64,000 nt of DNA from Flavobacterium soyae. GTDB lineage: Bacteria; Bacteroidota; Bacteroidia; Flavobacteriales; Flavobacteriaceae. The DNA lies in the NCBI RefSeq assembly GCF_021245985.1, contig NZ_JAJQXA010000001.1:434001-498000 (forward strand), given 5' to 3'. This document shows, one piece after another, positions 15,912 to 25,115 of the stretch. Every line of letters begins with the position of its first letter. The first letter of the stretch is position 1. The position numbers and the translations under genes were made by a program. Below the pieces are notes generated by a model. That model worked only from the letters and a program-made list of their open reading frames with translations, was not told the origin of the DNA and did no database searches.

Positions 15912-18689
15912 ATGGATAGGTTTTCATTTTTAAATGCAGCGCATACCGAATTTTTTGCACAATTATACGATCAATATTTAGTTAACCCAGACAGCGTTGA
16001 GCCTAGCTGGAGAAGTTTCTTTCAAGGTTTTGACTTTGGAATGACGACTTATAATGACGAAAATCCGGTGCAGACGATAGTTGAGTATGTGACTAGCCCA
16101 AACACAGATTACAGTCAGGTTTCAGAAAAACTGCAAAAAGAGTTTAATGTTCTAAAATTAATTGATGGATACCGTACACGCGGGCATTTGTTTACAAAAA
16201 CAAATCCGGTTCGTGATCGCAGACAGTCTTCTCCAACTTTAGATATCGAGAATTTCGGATTATCTGCAGCTGACCTTCCAACTGTTTTTGACGCTGCACA
16301 AACAATTGGAATACCGCCTTCTTCATTAGAAGCTATCGTAAATAGACTTAAAGCTATTTACTGTCAGCATATTGGTATTGAATATATGTATATTAGAAAT
16401 CCTGGCGTTGTAAAATGGATTCAGGAAAAACTGGCTGTTAATGTTAACCAGCCAAATTTCTCTACAGAAGAAAAGAAAACGATCTTAAATAAATTAAACG
16501 AAGCTGTTTCTTTCGAGAACTTCCTTCATACTAAATATGTTGGACAAAAACGTTTCTCATTAGAAGGTGGAGAATCTATTATTCCAGCTTTAGATGCTTT
16601 AATCGAACAGGCTGCTGAAAAAGGTGTTGAACAATTTGTAATGGGAATGGCTCACCGTGGTCGTTTGAACGTTTTGGCAAACATCTTCGGAAAATCTACT
16701 CAGGATATTTTTGGTGAGTTTGATGGTAAAGACTACGATCAGGAATATTTTGATGGTGACGTAAAATACCACTTAGGTCTTACTGCCGACAAAAAAACAA
16801 GATCTGGAAAAAGCATCAACATCAATTTAGCACCAAACCCTTCTCACTTAGAAACTGTTGGAGCTGTAATTGAAGGTATTACAAGAGCAAAACAAGAAAG
16901 ACATTTCCCGGAAGATATTTCAAAAGTTTTACCAATCGCCGTTCACGGAGATGCTGCAATCGCAGGTCAGGGTATTTTGTATGAAATCATTCAAATGTCA
17001 TTACTTGACGGATACAAAACTGGCGGAACAATTCATATTGTAATCAATAATCAGGTTGGATTTACAACAAACTATTTAGACGCTCGTTCCTCTACTTATT
17101 GTACAGACGTTGCCAAAGTAACGCTTTCTCCTGTATTACACGTAAATGCTGATGATGCTGAAGCTGTTGTACACGCTGTATCTTTTGCATTAGACTACAG
17201 AATGCAGTTTGGACGTGACGTATTTATCGATTTATTAGGATACAGAAAATACGGCCATAACGAAGGTGACGAACCTCGTTTCACACAGCCGGTTTTATAT
17301 AAAATCATCGCAAAACATAAAAATCCAAGAGATATTTATGCTGAGAAATTATTGTCTGACGGCGTAATCGATGCATCTTATGTAAATGCTTTAGAAAAAG
17401 TATACAAATCTGCTTTAGAGGAAAATTTAGAAGCTTCCCGTAAAAAAGATTTGACAATTATAACTCCATTCATGAAAAACGAATGGGACGGATTTGTTCA
17501 GGTAACTGATACGCAAATGCTGGAAAAAGTTGATACTTCTTATCCAAAAGAAAAATTAACTCAAATTGCAAACGCAATTTCTAACTTACCTGAAGACAAA
17601 AAATTCATCAGCAAAATTCAAAAATTAATCAACGACAGAAAAACAATGTTCTTCGAAACTAATCTTTTAGATTGGGGAATGGCAGAGCATTTAGCATACG
17701 GATCTTTATTACAGGAAGGTTATGATGTTCGTATTTCTGGACAAGACGTAGAAAGAGGAACTTTTTCTCACCGTCATGCCGTTGTTAAAGTTGAAGATTC
17801 TGAAGAAGAAGTAATCTTAATCAACAGCCTTGAAGGTAAAAAAGGAAACTTTAATGTTTACAACTCTCACTTATCTGAGTACGGAGTTTTAGGTTTTGAT
17901 TACGGATATGCATTAGCAAGTCCAAAAGCTTTAACAATTTGGGAAGCACAATTTGGAGATTTCTCTAACGGAGCCCAAATTATGATTGACCAGTATATTT
18001 CTTGTGGAGAAGATAAATGGAACAACCAAAACGGTATTGTTCTTTTATTGCCTCACGGATATGAAGGACAAGGAGCAGAACACTCTTCTGCAAGAATGGA
18101 GCGTTACTTACAGCTTTGTGCAAGACATAATATGTATGTTGCCGATTGTACAACGCCGGCCAACTTTTTCCACTTATTGAGAAGACAATTGAAAACAAAT
18201 TTCCGTAAACCTCTTGTAGTATTTACTCCAAAAAGTTTACTTCGTGATCCAAGATGCGTATCTCCGGTTGAAGATTTAGTAAACGGAAGTTTTCAGGAAA
18301 CAATTGATGATACAACAGTAAACAAAAAAGACGTTAAAACTTTGGTTTTTGTTACTGGTAAATTCTACTATGACATCGTTGCAGAAAGAGAAAACAATGG
18401 AAGAAAAGATGTTGCAGTTGTTCGTATCGAGCAATTATTCCCTTTCCCGGTTGAACAAATCAAAGAAATCATTGCAAAATATCCAAAGGCAGATGATTAT
18501 GTTTGGGCTCAGGAAGAACCTAAAAACATGGGAGCTTACAGCTTTATGTTAATGAACTTTGATCTTGTAAAATGGAGATTAGCTTCATTAAAAGCATATG
18601 CTGCTCCGGCATCAGGAAGTTACACACGTGCAAAACGTCGTCATGCAGATGCAATTAGAATGGTATTCGATAAAAATTTATTCAGATAA
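15912..18689 (+). CDS. sucA: 2-oxoglutarate dehydrogenase E1 component
   Basis: Thiamine-diphosphate-dependent decarboxylase that starts conversion of 2-oxoglutarate to succinyl-CoA in the TCA cycle. The protein has 925 residues, close to the usual 930. The start MDRFSFLNAAHTEFFAQLY is the normal E1o beginning, with the segment that contacts E2. Conserved blocks include GMAHRGRLNVLANI, HGDAAIAGQGILYE, the ThDP-magnesium region (VVHAVSFALDYRMQFGRDV) and RYGHNE-like RKYGHNEGDEPRFTQP. The C-terminal half has FSHRHAVV and PHGYEGQGAEHSSARMER. A longer frame begins at TTG 15873, but that codon overlaps the promoter. The sucB gene follows after 80 bases containing a palindrome. Confidence 0.97.
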   Translation: MDRFSFLNAAHTEFFAQLYDQYLVNPDSVEPSWRSFFQGFDFGMTTYNDENPVQTIVEYVTSPNTDYSQVSEKLQKEFNVLKLIDGYRTRGHLFTKTNPVRDRRQSSPTLDIENFGLSAADLPTVFDAAQTIGIPPSSLEAIVNRLKAIYCQHIGIEYMYIRNPGVVKWIQEKLAVNVNQPNFSTEEKKTILNKLNEAVSFENFLHTKYVGQKRFSLEGGESIIPALDALIEQAAEKGVEQFVMGMAHRGRLNVLANIFGKSTQDIFGEFDGKDYDQEYFDGDVKYHLGLTADKKTRSGKSININLAPNPSHLETVGAVIEGITRAKQERHFPEDISKVLPIAVHGDAAIAGQGILYEIIQMSLLDGYKTGGTIHIVINNQVGFTTNYLDARSSTYCTDVAKVTLSPVLHVNADDAEAVVHAVSFALDYRMQFGRDVFIDLLGYRKYGHNEGDEPRFTQPVLYKIIAKHKNPRDIYAEKLLSDGVIDASYVNALEKVYKSALEENLEASRKKDLTIITPFMKNEWDGFVQVTDTQMLEKVDTSYPKEKLTQIANAISNLPEDKKFISKIQKLINDRKTMFFETNLLDWGMAEHLAYGSLLQEGYDVRISGQDVERGTFSHRHAVVKVEDSEEEVILINSLEGKKGNFNVYNSHLSEYGVLGFDYGYALASPKALTIWEAQFGDFSNGAQIMIDQYISCGEDKWNNQNGIVLLLPHGYEGQGAEHSSARMERYLQLCARHNMYVADCTTPANFFHLLRRQLKTNFRKPLVVFTPKSLLRDPRCVSPVEDLVNGSFQETIDDTTVNKKDVKTLVFVTGKFYYDIVAERENNGRKDVAVVRIEQLFPFPVEQIKEIIAKYPKADDYVWAQEEPKNMGAYSFMLMNFDLVKWRLASLKAYAAPASGSYTRAKRRHADAIRMVFDKNLFR

Positions 18690-18706
18690 AAAAATAATTG
18701 TTTCAT

Positions 18707-18742
18707 GTTTCAAGTTTCAAGTTCAAACCTGAAACTTGAAAC
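18707..18742. repeat. GTTTCAAGTTTCA inverted repeat between sucA and sucB
   Basis: The perfect 13-base arms GTTTCAAGTTTCA (18707-18719) and TGAAACTTGAAAC (18730-18742) enclose a 10-base loop. The same word family is found before nuoG (35637-35690) and before yraN (about 55069-55099). It lies inside the suc operon and has no U-tract, so it is a repeat rather than a terminator. Confidence 0.7.
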
Positions 18743-18769
18743 TAACTAAACTTTAAACAAAGAAATAAG

Positions 18770-20020
18770 ATGATTTTAGAAATGAAAGTCCCATCACCAG
18801 GGGAATCAATAAAAGAAGTTGAAATTGCAACTTGGTTAGTAAAAGACGGAGATTATGTAGAAAAAGATCAGGCGATTGCTGAAGTTGATTCAGATAAAGC
18901 TACTCTTGAATTACCTGCTGAAATGAGCGGTGTTATTACACTAAAAGCTGAAGAAGGTGATACAGTAGCTGTAGGCGCTGTAGTTTGTTTAATTGATACT
19001 GATGCCGCAAAACCTGCAGGCGGCGCTCCGGCAGCAGAAGCTCCTAAAGCTGAGGCACCAAAGGCTGAAGCTCCAAAAGCAGAAGTAAAAGCTGAGGCTC
19101 CAAAAACAGCTCCGGTTCAAGCTCCGGCAGCAACAAGTTACGCAGCTGGAACTCCATCTCCTGCAGCAAGAAAAATATTAGACGAAAAAAATATTGCTCC
19201 GGCTACAGTTTCAGGAACTGGTAAAGGCGGAAGAATTACTAAAGATGATGCTGTAAATGCAGTACCTTCTATGGGAACTCCAACCGGTGGAAGCCGTGGA
19301 ACTGAGCGTACAAAATTATCTATGTTACGTCGTAAAGTAGCAGAAAGATTAGTTTCGGCTAAAAACGAAACGGCTATGCTTACTACTTTCAACGAAGTAA
19401 ACATGACGCCAATTAACCAAATTCGTAATGAATACAAAGACGCTTTCAAAGCAAAACACGGCGGCCTTGGTTTAGGTTTCATGTCTTTCTTTACAAAAGC
19501 AGTTACAAGAGCTTTACAATTATATCCAGATGTGAACTCAATGATGGATGGTGATTACAAAATCTCTTATGATTTTGCTGACATCTCAATCGCTGTTTCC
19601 GGGCCAAAAGGATTAATGGTTCCTGTTGTTCGTAACGCTGAACTTTTAACTTTCCGTGGAATTGAAGCTGAAATCAAAAGATTAGCTTTAAGAGCTCGTG
19701 ATGGTCAAATTACTGTTGATGATATGACAGGTGGAACTTTCACAATTACAAACGGCGGAGTTTTTGGAAGTATGTTAAGTACTCCAATCATCAACCCTCC
19801 TCAATCAGGAATTTTAGGAATGCACAACATTATTGAGCGTCCGATTGCTGTAAACGGAAAAGTTGAAATTCACCCAATGATGTACGTTGCACTTTCTTAC
19901 GACCACAGAATTATCGACGGACGTGAGTCTGTTGGTTTCTTAGTTGCTGTGAAAGAAGCTTTAGAAAACCCAGTAGAATTATTAATGAATGGCGATGCTA
20001 AACGTGCTTTAGAATTGTAA
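18770..20020 (+). CDS. sucB: 2-oxoglutarate dehydrogenase E2, dihydrolipoyllysine succinyltransferase
   Basis: Core subunit of the 2-oxoglutarate dehydrogenase complex, transferring the succinyl group from lipoamide to CoA. The 416-residue protein has an N-terminal lipoyl domain with the attachment lysine at Lys43 in [11 protein letters not shown]. An Ala/Pro/Lys linker with repeats of EAPKA (about 83-125) follows, then a peripheral subunit-binding domain ([30 protein letters not shown]), then the catalytic domain. The active-site motif [10 protein letters not shown] places His379 and Asp383 as catalytic residues. It follows sucA in the same operon and ends at a strong terminator. No E3 gene is in the window. 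Confidence 0.97.
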   Translation: MILEMKVPSPGESIKEVEIATWLVKDGDYVEKDQAIAEVDSDKATLELPAEMSGVITLKAEEGDTVAVGAVVCLIDTDAAKPAGGAPAAEAPKAEAPKAEAPKAEVKAEAPKTAPVQAPAATSYAAGTPSPAARKILDEKNIAPATVSGTGKGGRITKDDAVNAVPSMGTPTGGSRGTERTKLSMLRRKVAERLVSAKNETAMLTTFNEVNMTPINQIRNEYKDAFKAKHGGLGLGFMSFFTKAVTRALQLYPDVNSMMDGDYKISYDFADISIAVSGPKGLMVPVVRNAELLTFRGIEAEIKRLALRARDGQITVDDMTGGTFTITNGGVFGSMLSTPIINPPQSGILGMHNIIERPIAVNGKVEIHPMMYVALSYDHRIIDGRESVGFLVAVKEALENPVELLMNGDAKRALEL

Positions 20021-20047
20021 TCAGAATAATTTTTCAATTATATATAG

Positions 20048-20079
20048 AACCTGTTCATTAATTTGAGCAGGTTTTTTTT
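20048..20079 (+). terminator. Rho-independent terminator after sucB
   Basis: AACCTGTTC (20048-20056) pairs with GAGCAGGTT (20065-20073), with one G-U pair and an 8-base loop, followed by a run of T. It closes the sucAB transcript. Confidence 0.85.
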
Positions 20080-20152
20080 CTTAATATTAGCTTAAATCTT
20101 GCTTAAGATGTTAATTTTTTAAACAAACATAAGTATTACTCTTTAAAAATGT

Positions 20153-20171
20153 TTTATTTAGAATAAATAAA
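20153..20171. promoter_or_regulatory. 19-bp inverted repeat, candidate iron-regulator operator
   Basis: TTTATTTA-GAA-TAAATAAA is a perfect 8-base inverted repeat with a 3-base spacer. It lies seven bases upstream of the -33 element of the siderophore receptor promoter. The length equals that of a Fur box and the downstream genes look iron-related, so a Fur- or DtxR-type regulator is plausible. In AT-rich DNA the symmetry could arise by chance. Confidence 0.4.
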
Positions 20172-20177
20172 TACAAG

Positions 20178-20209
20178 CTTGCATTGTTTACATTCAACAT
20201 GTAAATTTG
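20178..20209 (+). promoter_or_regulatory. Promoter of the siderophore receptor gene
   Basis: CTTG at 20178-20181 and TAAATTTG at 20202-20209 are separated by 20 bases, a good fit to the Bacteroidota primary sigma consensus. The start codon is 27 bases downstream of the -7 element. Confidence 0.65.
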
Positions 20210-20236
20210 CGCTATTAAAATCAATTCTAAATAAAA

Positions 20237-22693
20237 ATGAAATTTAAATTAACATTTACTGTATTGAGCTTTTGCTTTTTCTTATTGACAGGTACTACAA
20301 TCTGGGCACAAGAAAAAGCTTCAATAAAAGGTCAGGTAACATTAAACAATAATGAAAGTCCGGATAATATTTCAGTCATCCTAAAAGGAACCCGTTTAGG
20401 AACAATTACTGATGAGCAAGGAAATTACAAAATAAAAAATATTAAACCGGGAACTTATACAATCAAAATTTCTGGAGTTGGATTTAATACAATTGAAAAA
20501 AAAACAACTGTTAATGAAGGTGAAGAGTTAATTCAAAACTTCACTTTAATTACAAATTCAGAAGAACTGTCAGAAGTTGTAATTAACGGAGGAAAAACGA
20601 ATCACTACGCCCGTAAAGAAAATCAGCAAGTATCAAGATTACCTCTTAAAAATCTTGAAAATCCACAAGTATATACTACAATTACCGGAGAAGTTTTAAA
20701 GGAACAAGTTGTAACAAACTTTGATGATGCGCTTAAAAATGCACCGGGAATCACACAACTTTGGGCTTCAACCGGTCGTGGCGGAGACGGCGCGGGGTAT
20801 TATTCTCTTAGAGGATTTGCTGTGCAGCCAACTATTGTAAATGGTTTACCAGGTTTAACAAACGGAAGCTTAGATCCGGCAAATATTGACAGAATTGAAA
20901 TTATAAAAGGTCCTTCCGGAACTTTATTTGGAAGCAGCTTAATCTCTTACGGAGGTTTAATCAACACAACAACTAAAAGACCTTATAAAACTTTTGGCGG
21001 AGAAGTAAATTACACCGTTGGAAGCTATGGCTTAAATCGCGTAACTGCAGATTTGAACACTCCTTTAAACGATAAAAAAACATTAAACTTTAGAATAAAC
21101 TCAGCATATAACAAACAAAACAGTTTTCAGGATGCCGGTTTTAGAGAATCATTTTTTGTTGCTCCATCATTATCTTATAATGTAAATGACAGATTATCAT
21201 TTTTAGTCCTTACTGAATTCATGAGTAATGAATCTACAAATCCAACAATGTTATTCTTAGACAGAGGAAACCCTTTAAGAGTTCATAACATTAATGAATT
21301 GAAATATGACAACAAACGCTCTTATACAAGTGACGAGCTAACAATTAAAACACCATCTTATAATATCCAGACCCAAATGAATTATAAGATTTCTGATCAA
21401 TGGACATCACAAACAGTTTTCTCAACGAGTTCAGCAAAATCAACTGGTAATTATGCTTATCTATATGAAGGAACAAGTAATCCTGCATTTGCTTCTATTA
21501 CAGAAGGAATTGTTTTGGCTAGATATTTTAACTATCAGGACAGCCGAAATATTACAACTGATGTACAGCAAAATTTTATTGGCGATTTCAAAATTGGTGA
21601 TTTAAGAAACAGACTAGTTGTTGGTTTTGATTATTACAAAAGAACAGCAACTGACCGCGGATCTGGATATTTTGGTAATGGTTTCATTTATATTGGAGAC
21701 GACTTACAGTCATTTAATGATATATTCGGACCAACAAATGGCGATACTGGGGATTTAACAAAAGCCGGTTCTGATGCAATTGTTGGAGACAGCCCAAGAA
21801 ATAACAGCAAAACTAAACAAGAGGTAATAAGCACCTATTTCTCTGATGTAATCAACTTTAGTCCTGCTTTATCTGCAATGGTAAGCTTACGTGCTGACCG
21901 TTTTTTAAACAGCGGTGATATTTCGACAGATGCAGACAATTACAATCAAAATGCTTTATCTCCTAAATTTGGTTTAGTTTACCAGCCAATTATAGATCAG
22001 GTTTCTATTTTTGCTAACTATATGAACGGATTTACAAATGTTGCTCCAGGAGAAAATGTAAACGGAACAACAAGAACTCCAAAAACATTTAATCCGGAAC
22101 ATGCTAATCAATTTGAAGTTGGTACAAAACTGAATATCTTCAAAGATAAACTTTATGCTGCTTTAAGTTATTATGACATCAAAGTAACAGATCAGGTATA
22201 CAGCGTGAGACCAAATGCAACTGATGTAACTTACTATCAGGATGGAGGTCAGCATAATAAAGGTTTCGAGGCAGAATTTATCGCAAATCCAATCAATGGG
22301 TTAAACATTATTTTAGGATACAGCTATAATGATGCTACATTAACTCAGGGTGATGCTGATTTTGTGGGCTTCCGTCCAGAGAGTGCAGGTGCTTATAATT
22401 TAGCCAACCTTTGGGCAAGCTACAAATTTACAGAAGGCTTCTTTAGAGGATTTGGTTTAGGATTTGGAGGGAATTATGTTGGAGACAATAAAATAATGAA
22501 CAGATCGGTTTCCGGAGCATTTACAATCCCGGAATATACTGTACTTAATTCTTCTTTGTTTTATAATGCTGAAAGATTTGGTGTAACACTAAAATTGAAC
22601 AACATTGCAAATAAGGAAATCTATGACGGATGGTCAACAATACATCCAAAAGATCCTAGAACTTTTGCTGCAAGTTTTACTTACAGATTCTAA
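20237..22693 (+). CDS. TonB-dependent siderophore receptor
   Basis: Outer-membrane receptor of 818 residues, probably for a ferric siderophore. A signal peptide ends near TTIWAQE. A carboxypeptidase-like domain follows (residues about 28-112, KGQVTLNNNESPDNISVILK), then a TonB-box-like EELSEVVINGG. The plug contains DDALKNAPGITQLW, YYSLRGFAVQPTIVNGLPG and DRIEIIKGPSGTLFGSS, which match siderophore-receptor plugs (FhuA/FoxA type) rather than SusC. The barrel ends DPRTFAASFTYRF with terminal Phe. DUF3325-like, DUF3649-like and PepSY genes follow, the accessory set commonly found with siderophore receptors. The ligand is unknown. Confidence 0.92.
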   Translation: MKFKLTFTVLSFCFFLLTGTTIWAQEKASIKGQVTLNNNESPDNISVILKGTRLGTITDEQGNYKIKNIKPGTYTIKISGVGFNTIEKKTTVNEGEELIQNFTLITNSEELSEVVINGGKTNHYARKENQQVSRLPLKNLENPQVYTTITGEVLKEQVVTNFDDALKNAPGITQLWASTGRGGDGAGYYSLRGFAVQPTIVNGLPGLTNGSLDPANIDRIEIIKGPSGTLFGSSLISYGGLINTTTKRPYKTFGGEVNYTVGSYGLNRVTADLNTPLNDKKTLNFRINSAYNKQNSFQDAGFRESFFVAPSLSYNVNDRLSFLVLTEFMSNESTNPTMLFLDRGNPLRVHNINELKYDNKRSYTSDELTIKTPSYNIQTQMNYKISDQWTSQTVFSTSSAKSTGNYAYLYEGTSNPAFASITEGIVLARYFNYQDSRNITTDVQQNFIGDFKIGDLRNRLVVGFDYYKRTATDRGSGYFGNGFIYIGDDLQSFNDIFGPTNGDTGDLTKAGSDAIVGDSPRNNSKTKQEVISTYFSDVINFSPALSAMVSLRADRFLNSGDISTDADNYNQNALSPKFGLVYQPIIDQVSIFANYMNGFTNVAPGENVNGTTRTPKTFNPEHANQFEVGTKLNIFKDKLYAALSYYDIKVTDQVYSVRPNATDVTYYQDGGQHNKGFEAEFIANPINGLNIILGYSYNDATLTQGDADFVGFRPESAGAYNLANLWASYKFTEGFFRGFGLGFGGNYVGDNKIMNRSVSGAFTIPEYTVLNSSLFYNAERFGVTLKLNNIANKEIYDGWSTIHPKDPRTFAASFTYRF

Positions 22694-22701
22694 TAAACAT
22701 A

Positions 22702-22737
22702 AAAACACCTTTCGATTGAAATCGAAAGGTGTTTTTT
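22702..22737 (+). terminator. Terminator hairpin between the receptor gene and its accessory genes
   Basis: AAAACACCTTTCGAT (22702-22716) and ATCGAAAGGTGTTTT (22721-22735) form a perfect 15-bp stem with a TGAA loop and a T run. It ends about 15 bases before the next ATG, which leaves no room for a separate promoter. The downstream genes probably depend on read-through. Confidence 0.85.
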
Positions 22738-22751
22738 AAATTTTTAAGATT

Positions 22752-23084
22752 ATGATAACAATAGCAAGCCTTATCGTTTTTTTAGCTTTTTATACCCTTT
22801 ATTACACTTCAAAAAGAGCCGCTTTATCTTATGATTTTGGTTTTGAAAAATGGATGCAGAAAAATCCAAAACAAACTAAAATTACAGGATTAGTTCTTCT
22901 TGCTACAGCTTACGCAATGTGGCTTTTCACGCAGTCTTTAGGCTCTGGTACATTAATGTTTTTTATTCAGCTAATGGCAATTGGAAGCTTAATTATCATC
23001 CTTACACCTTTAAAGAAAGTAAACAGCAAAGCTCTATTAGCACTTTTAATTATTGCTGCCTTACTAGAATTTTATTACAACTAA
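22752..23084 (+). CDS. Small membrane protein, DUF3325-like, iron-uptake accessory
   Basis: The 110-residue protein has three or four hydrophobic helices: one at the N-terminus, one after a basic loop (KNPKQTKITGLVLLATAYAM), and two at the end. Length, helix pattern and position fit DUF3325, a family found with DUF3649 and PepSY proteins beside siderophore receptors in proteobacteria. The assignment is from resemblance and context, and no function is established for the family. It is followed after 14 bases by the next small membrane gene. Confidence 0.7.
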   Translation: MITIASLIVFLAFYTLYYTSKRAALSYDFGFEKWMQKNPKQTKITGLVLLATAYAMWLFTQSLGSGTLMFFIQLMAIGSLIIILTPLKKVNSKALLALLIIAALLEFYYN

Positions 23085-23098
23085 ACCACATTTAACCA

Positions 23099-23398
23099 AT
23101 GCCAGCAAATCCAAAATATTTAACTCTTGCATTTTGGCCCCGTTTTGCCAAAATTACTGCCGCTATTTTAGGCGGCTACTTTGTTTCTGTTACTTTTCAT
23201 TTAGCTTTAGCTTCGTGGTTTAATCGTGCAGATGTTTTAATGACAATGGCTTTTAGCGGATTTATACTTTGGGTTGTTTTGATGGTTTTGGCTTTCTTAG
23301 CAAAAAGCGGATGGAAAATCTGGGGAATTTACATTCTTCTTTCTTTAGTCTTTTCTCTTCTTATTTATCTTGGTCAAACTTATAATCCTGTAGCGTAA
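23099..23398 (+). CDS. Small membrane protein, DUF3649-like, iron-uptake accessory
   Basis: The 99-residue protein has three predicted helices. The central part (ITAAILGGYFVSVTFHLALA, then MTMAFSGFILWVVLMVLAFL) fits DUF3649 proteins, which have GGY in helix 1 and a WVF/AF segment in helix 2. It sits between the DUF3325-like and PepSY genes, with gaps of 14 and 5 bases, so the three are almost certainly cotranscribed. A role in moving or releasing siderophore iron at the inner membrane is inferred from neighbours. Confidence 0.7.
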   Translation: MPANPKYLTLAFWPRFAKITAAILGGYFVSVTFHLALASWFNRADVLMTMAFSGFILWVVLMVLAFLAKSGWKIWGIYILLSLVFSLLIYLGQTYNPVA

Positions 23399-23403
23399 TA
23401 CTT

Positions 23404-24963
23404 ATGAATAACCGTCATTATAATATCTATTTTCATACACATACCGTTAGCGGAATTGTTATTAGTGTTGTGCTTTTTGTAATTTTCTTTGCAGGATCTT
23501 TTTCTTTTTTTAGAGATGAAATCATCAATTGGGAAAGAAGTGAATCTACTGCTATTACGAGAGAAATTCAATTAGACTACAATAAAGCTTTAGAAAATAT
23601 TGACAAAGAATACATTTTACACGGAAGAAATATAACCATATCTAAACCGTCTATAGAAAACAGGGCTGCAGTTTATATGGAAGGCTCCAAAGACACTTTG
23701 GCTCCAGCCAAACAAAAAGAGGGGTCATTCTTTTATCTGGACAACAAAAAATTCAAATCTTATACTTACGAAGAATCCTACTCTTTAGGTGAGTTCTTAT
23801 ATCGTCTGCATTTTCTGGCACAGATTCCTTATCCTGTTGGATATTATCTTTCAGGATTTACAGCCTTATTTTTCCTTTTCGCAATAGTAACGGGACTTTT
23901 ATTACATTGGAAAAAAATAGTTTCTAACTTTTATGTTTTTCGTCCAAAGGAAAAATTAAAAACATTATGGACAGATGCACACACAGCATTAGGAATGATC
24001 GGACTTCCGTTTCAGTTTGTTTATGCTGTAACCGGAGCATTTTTTATGATTAAATTATTAATCGTAGCGCCAGCAGTAATGGCTTTGTATAAAGGTGACG
24101 AAAACAAATTATATAAAGAATTAGAATATAACGATCCTGATTATAAATTTGAAAATAAAAAATTAGCCACGCCTTTTAACATCAATCAGCTTGTTTCTAA
24201 AGCAAAAAGCAATTGGTCTGATTTTGAAATTACACGAGTTTTTATTCAAAATTATGGCGATGCAAACATGCACGTTTTAGTTGAAGGTGAATTATTGAGC
24301 GATAAAAAATTTACCGGAATTGGAAAAGTCATTTACCGAATTGCTGACGGAAAAGAAATTGCCCGCAAAAATCCTGTTACTCAAAATGGCTATCTAGATA
24401 TAGTAAAAAATGTTTTATACCGAATTCATTTTGGTGATTACGGCGGATATGCACTAAAAATAGTGAGTTTTATTTTGGGAATCATAACTTGTTTTGTCAT
24501 CATTTCTGGAGTAATGATTTGGTTAATAGCAAGACAGAAAAATAATTTACCTGAAAAGAAAAGACGTTTCAACGCTGCTGTTGTTCGCATTTATCTGGCG
24601 ATTTGTTTGAGTATGTATCCAATTACAGCTTTGGCTTTTATTGGAACAAAAATATTTTATCCGTTAAGCCAGTCAAACTTGTTTAGTTTATATTTTGGCG
24701 GATGGCTATTATTGACAATCTTCTTTATCATTAAAAAGAATGATGCCTTTACAAATAAGTTCTGTTTAATCTCTGGAAGTATTTTAGGATTTTTAATTCC
24801 AATAACAAACGGAATTTTTTCTGGAAATTGGTTTTGGACTTCATTTATGGAGCACAAAATTCAGATTTTCTTTATCGATGTTTTCTGGATTGCTTTGGCT
24901 TCCATAACACTTTATACAGCTTATCATTTAAAGCCTAAAAAGAAGTCGCTTAAAACGACTTAA
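23404..24963 (+). CDS. PepSY-associated membrane protein, probable ferric-siderophore reductase type
   Basis: The 519-residue inner-membrane protein starts with a His-containing segment before helix 1 (YFHTHTVSGIVISVVLF), the usual start of PepSY_TM proteins. A large periplasmic part, a second helix pair (LSGFTALFFLFAIVTGLLLHW) with the motif DAHTALGMIGLPFQF, and further helices follow. The C-terminal extension (after WLIARQKNN) has about four more helices and makes it longer than the second copy at 25116. Family members are thought to strip iron from siderophores by reduction; paired histidines could hold haem. It follows the DUF3649-like gene by five bases. Confidence 0.85.
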   Translation: MNNRHYNIYFHTHTVSGIVISVVLFVIFFAGSFSFFRDEIINWERSESTAITREIQLDYNKALENIDKEYILHGRNITISKPSIENRAAVYMEGSKDTLAPAKQKEGSFFYLDNKKFKSYTYEESYSLGEFLYRLHFLAQIPYPVGYYLSGFTALFFLFAIVTGLLLHWKKIVSNFYVFRPKEKLKTLWTDAHTALGMIGLPFQFVYAVTGAFFMIKLLIVAPAVMALYKGDENKLYKELEYNDPDYKFENKKLATPFNINQLVSKAKSNWSDFEITRVFIQNYGDANMHVLVEGELLSDKKFTGIGKVIYRIADGKEIARKNPVTQNGYLDIVKNVLYRIHFGDYGGYALKIVSFILGIITCFVIISGVMIWLIARQKNNLPEKKRRFNAAVVRIYLAICLSMYPITALAFIGTKIFYPLSQSNLFSLYFGGWLLLTIFFIIKKNDAFTNKFCLISGSILGFLIPITNGIFSGNWFWTSFMEHKIQIFFIDVFWIALASITLYTAYHLKPKKKSLKTT

Positions 24964-24965
24964 GA

Positions 24966-25038
24966 TTTTTTCACACAGATTGAGCAGATAATAAATATTA
25001 AAAAAATCTGCCAAATCTGCTCAATCTGCGTAAAAAAA
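24966..25038. repeat. CACAGATTGAGCAGAT inverted repeat
   Basis: The arms 24966-24989 and 25015-25038 are near-perfect inverted copies around the word ATCTGCTCAATCTG. It lies immediately after the first PepSY gene and before the promoter of the second. It is related in form to the elements at 7003 and 62114. Confidence 0.7.
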
Positions 25039-25068
25039 AACTTTACACCTCACAAAATATCAGAATTA

Positions 25069-25100
25069 TTTGTCCCATATGAATTTTGCGTCTACTTTTA
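25069..25100 (+). promoter_or_regulatory. Promoter of the second PepSY gene
   Basis: TTTG at 25069-25072, 20 bases, then TACTTTTA at 25093-25100 (seven of eight to the -7 consensus). The ATG follows 15 bases later. The second PepSY gene can therefore be expressed separately from the receptor operon. Confidence 0.6.
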
Positions 25101-25115
25101 CGCTTTTAATCAAAA

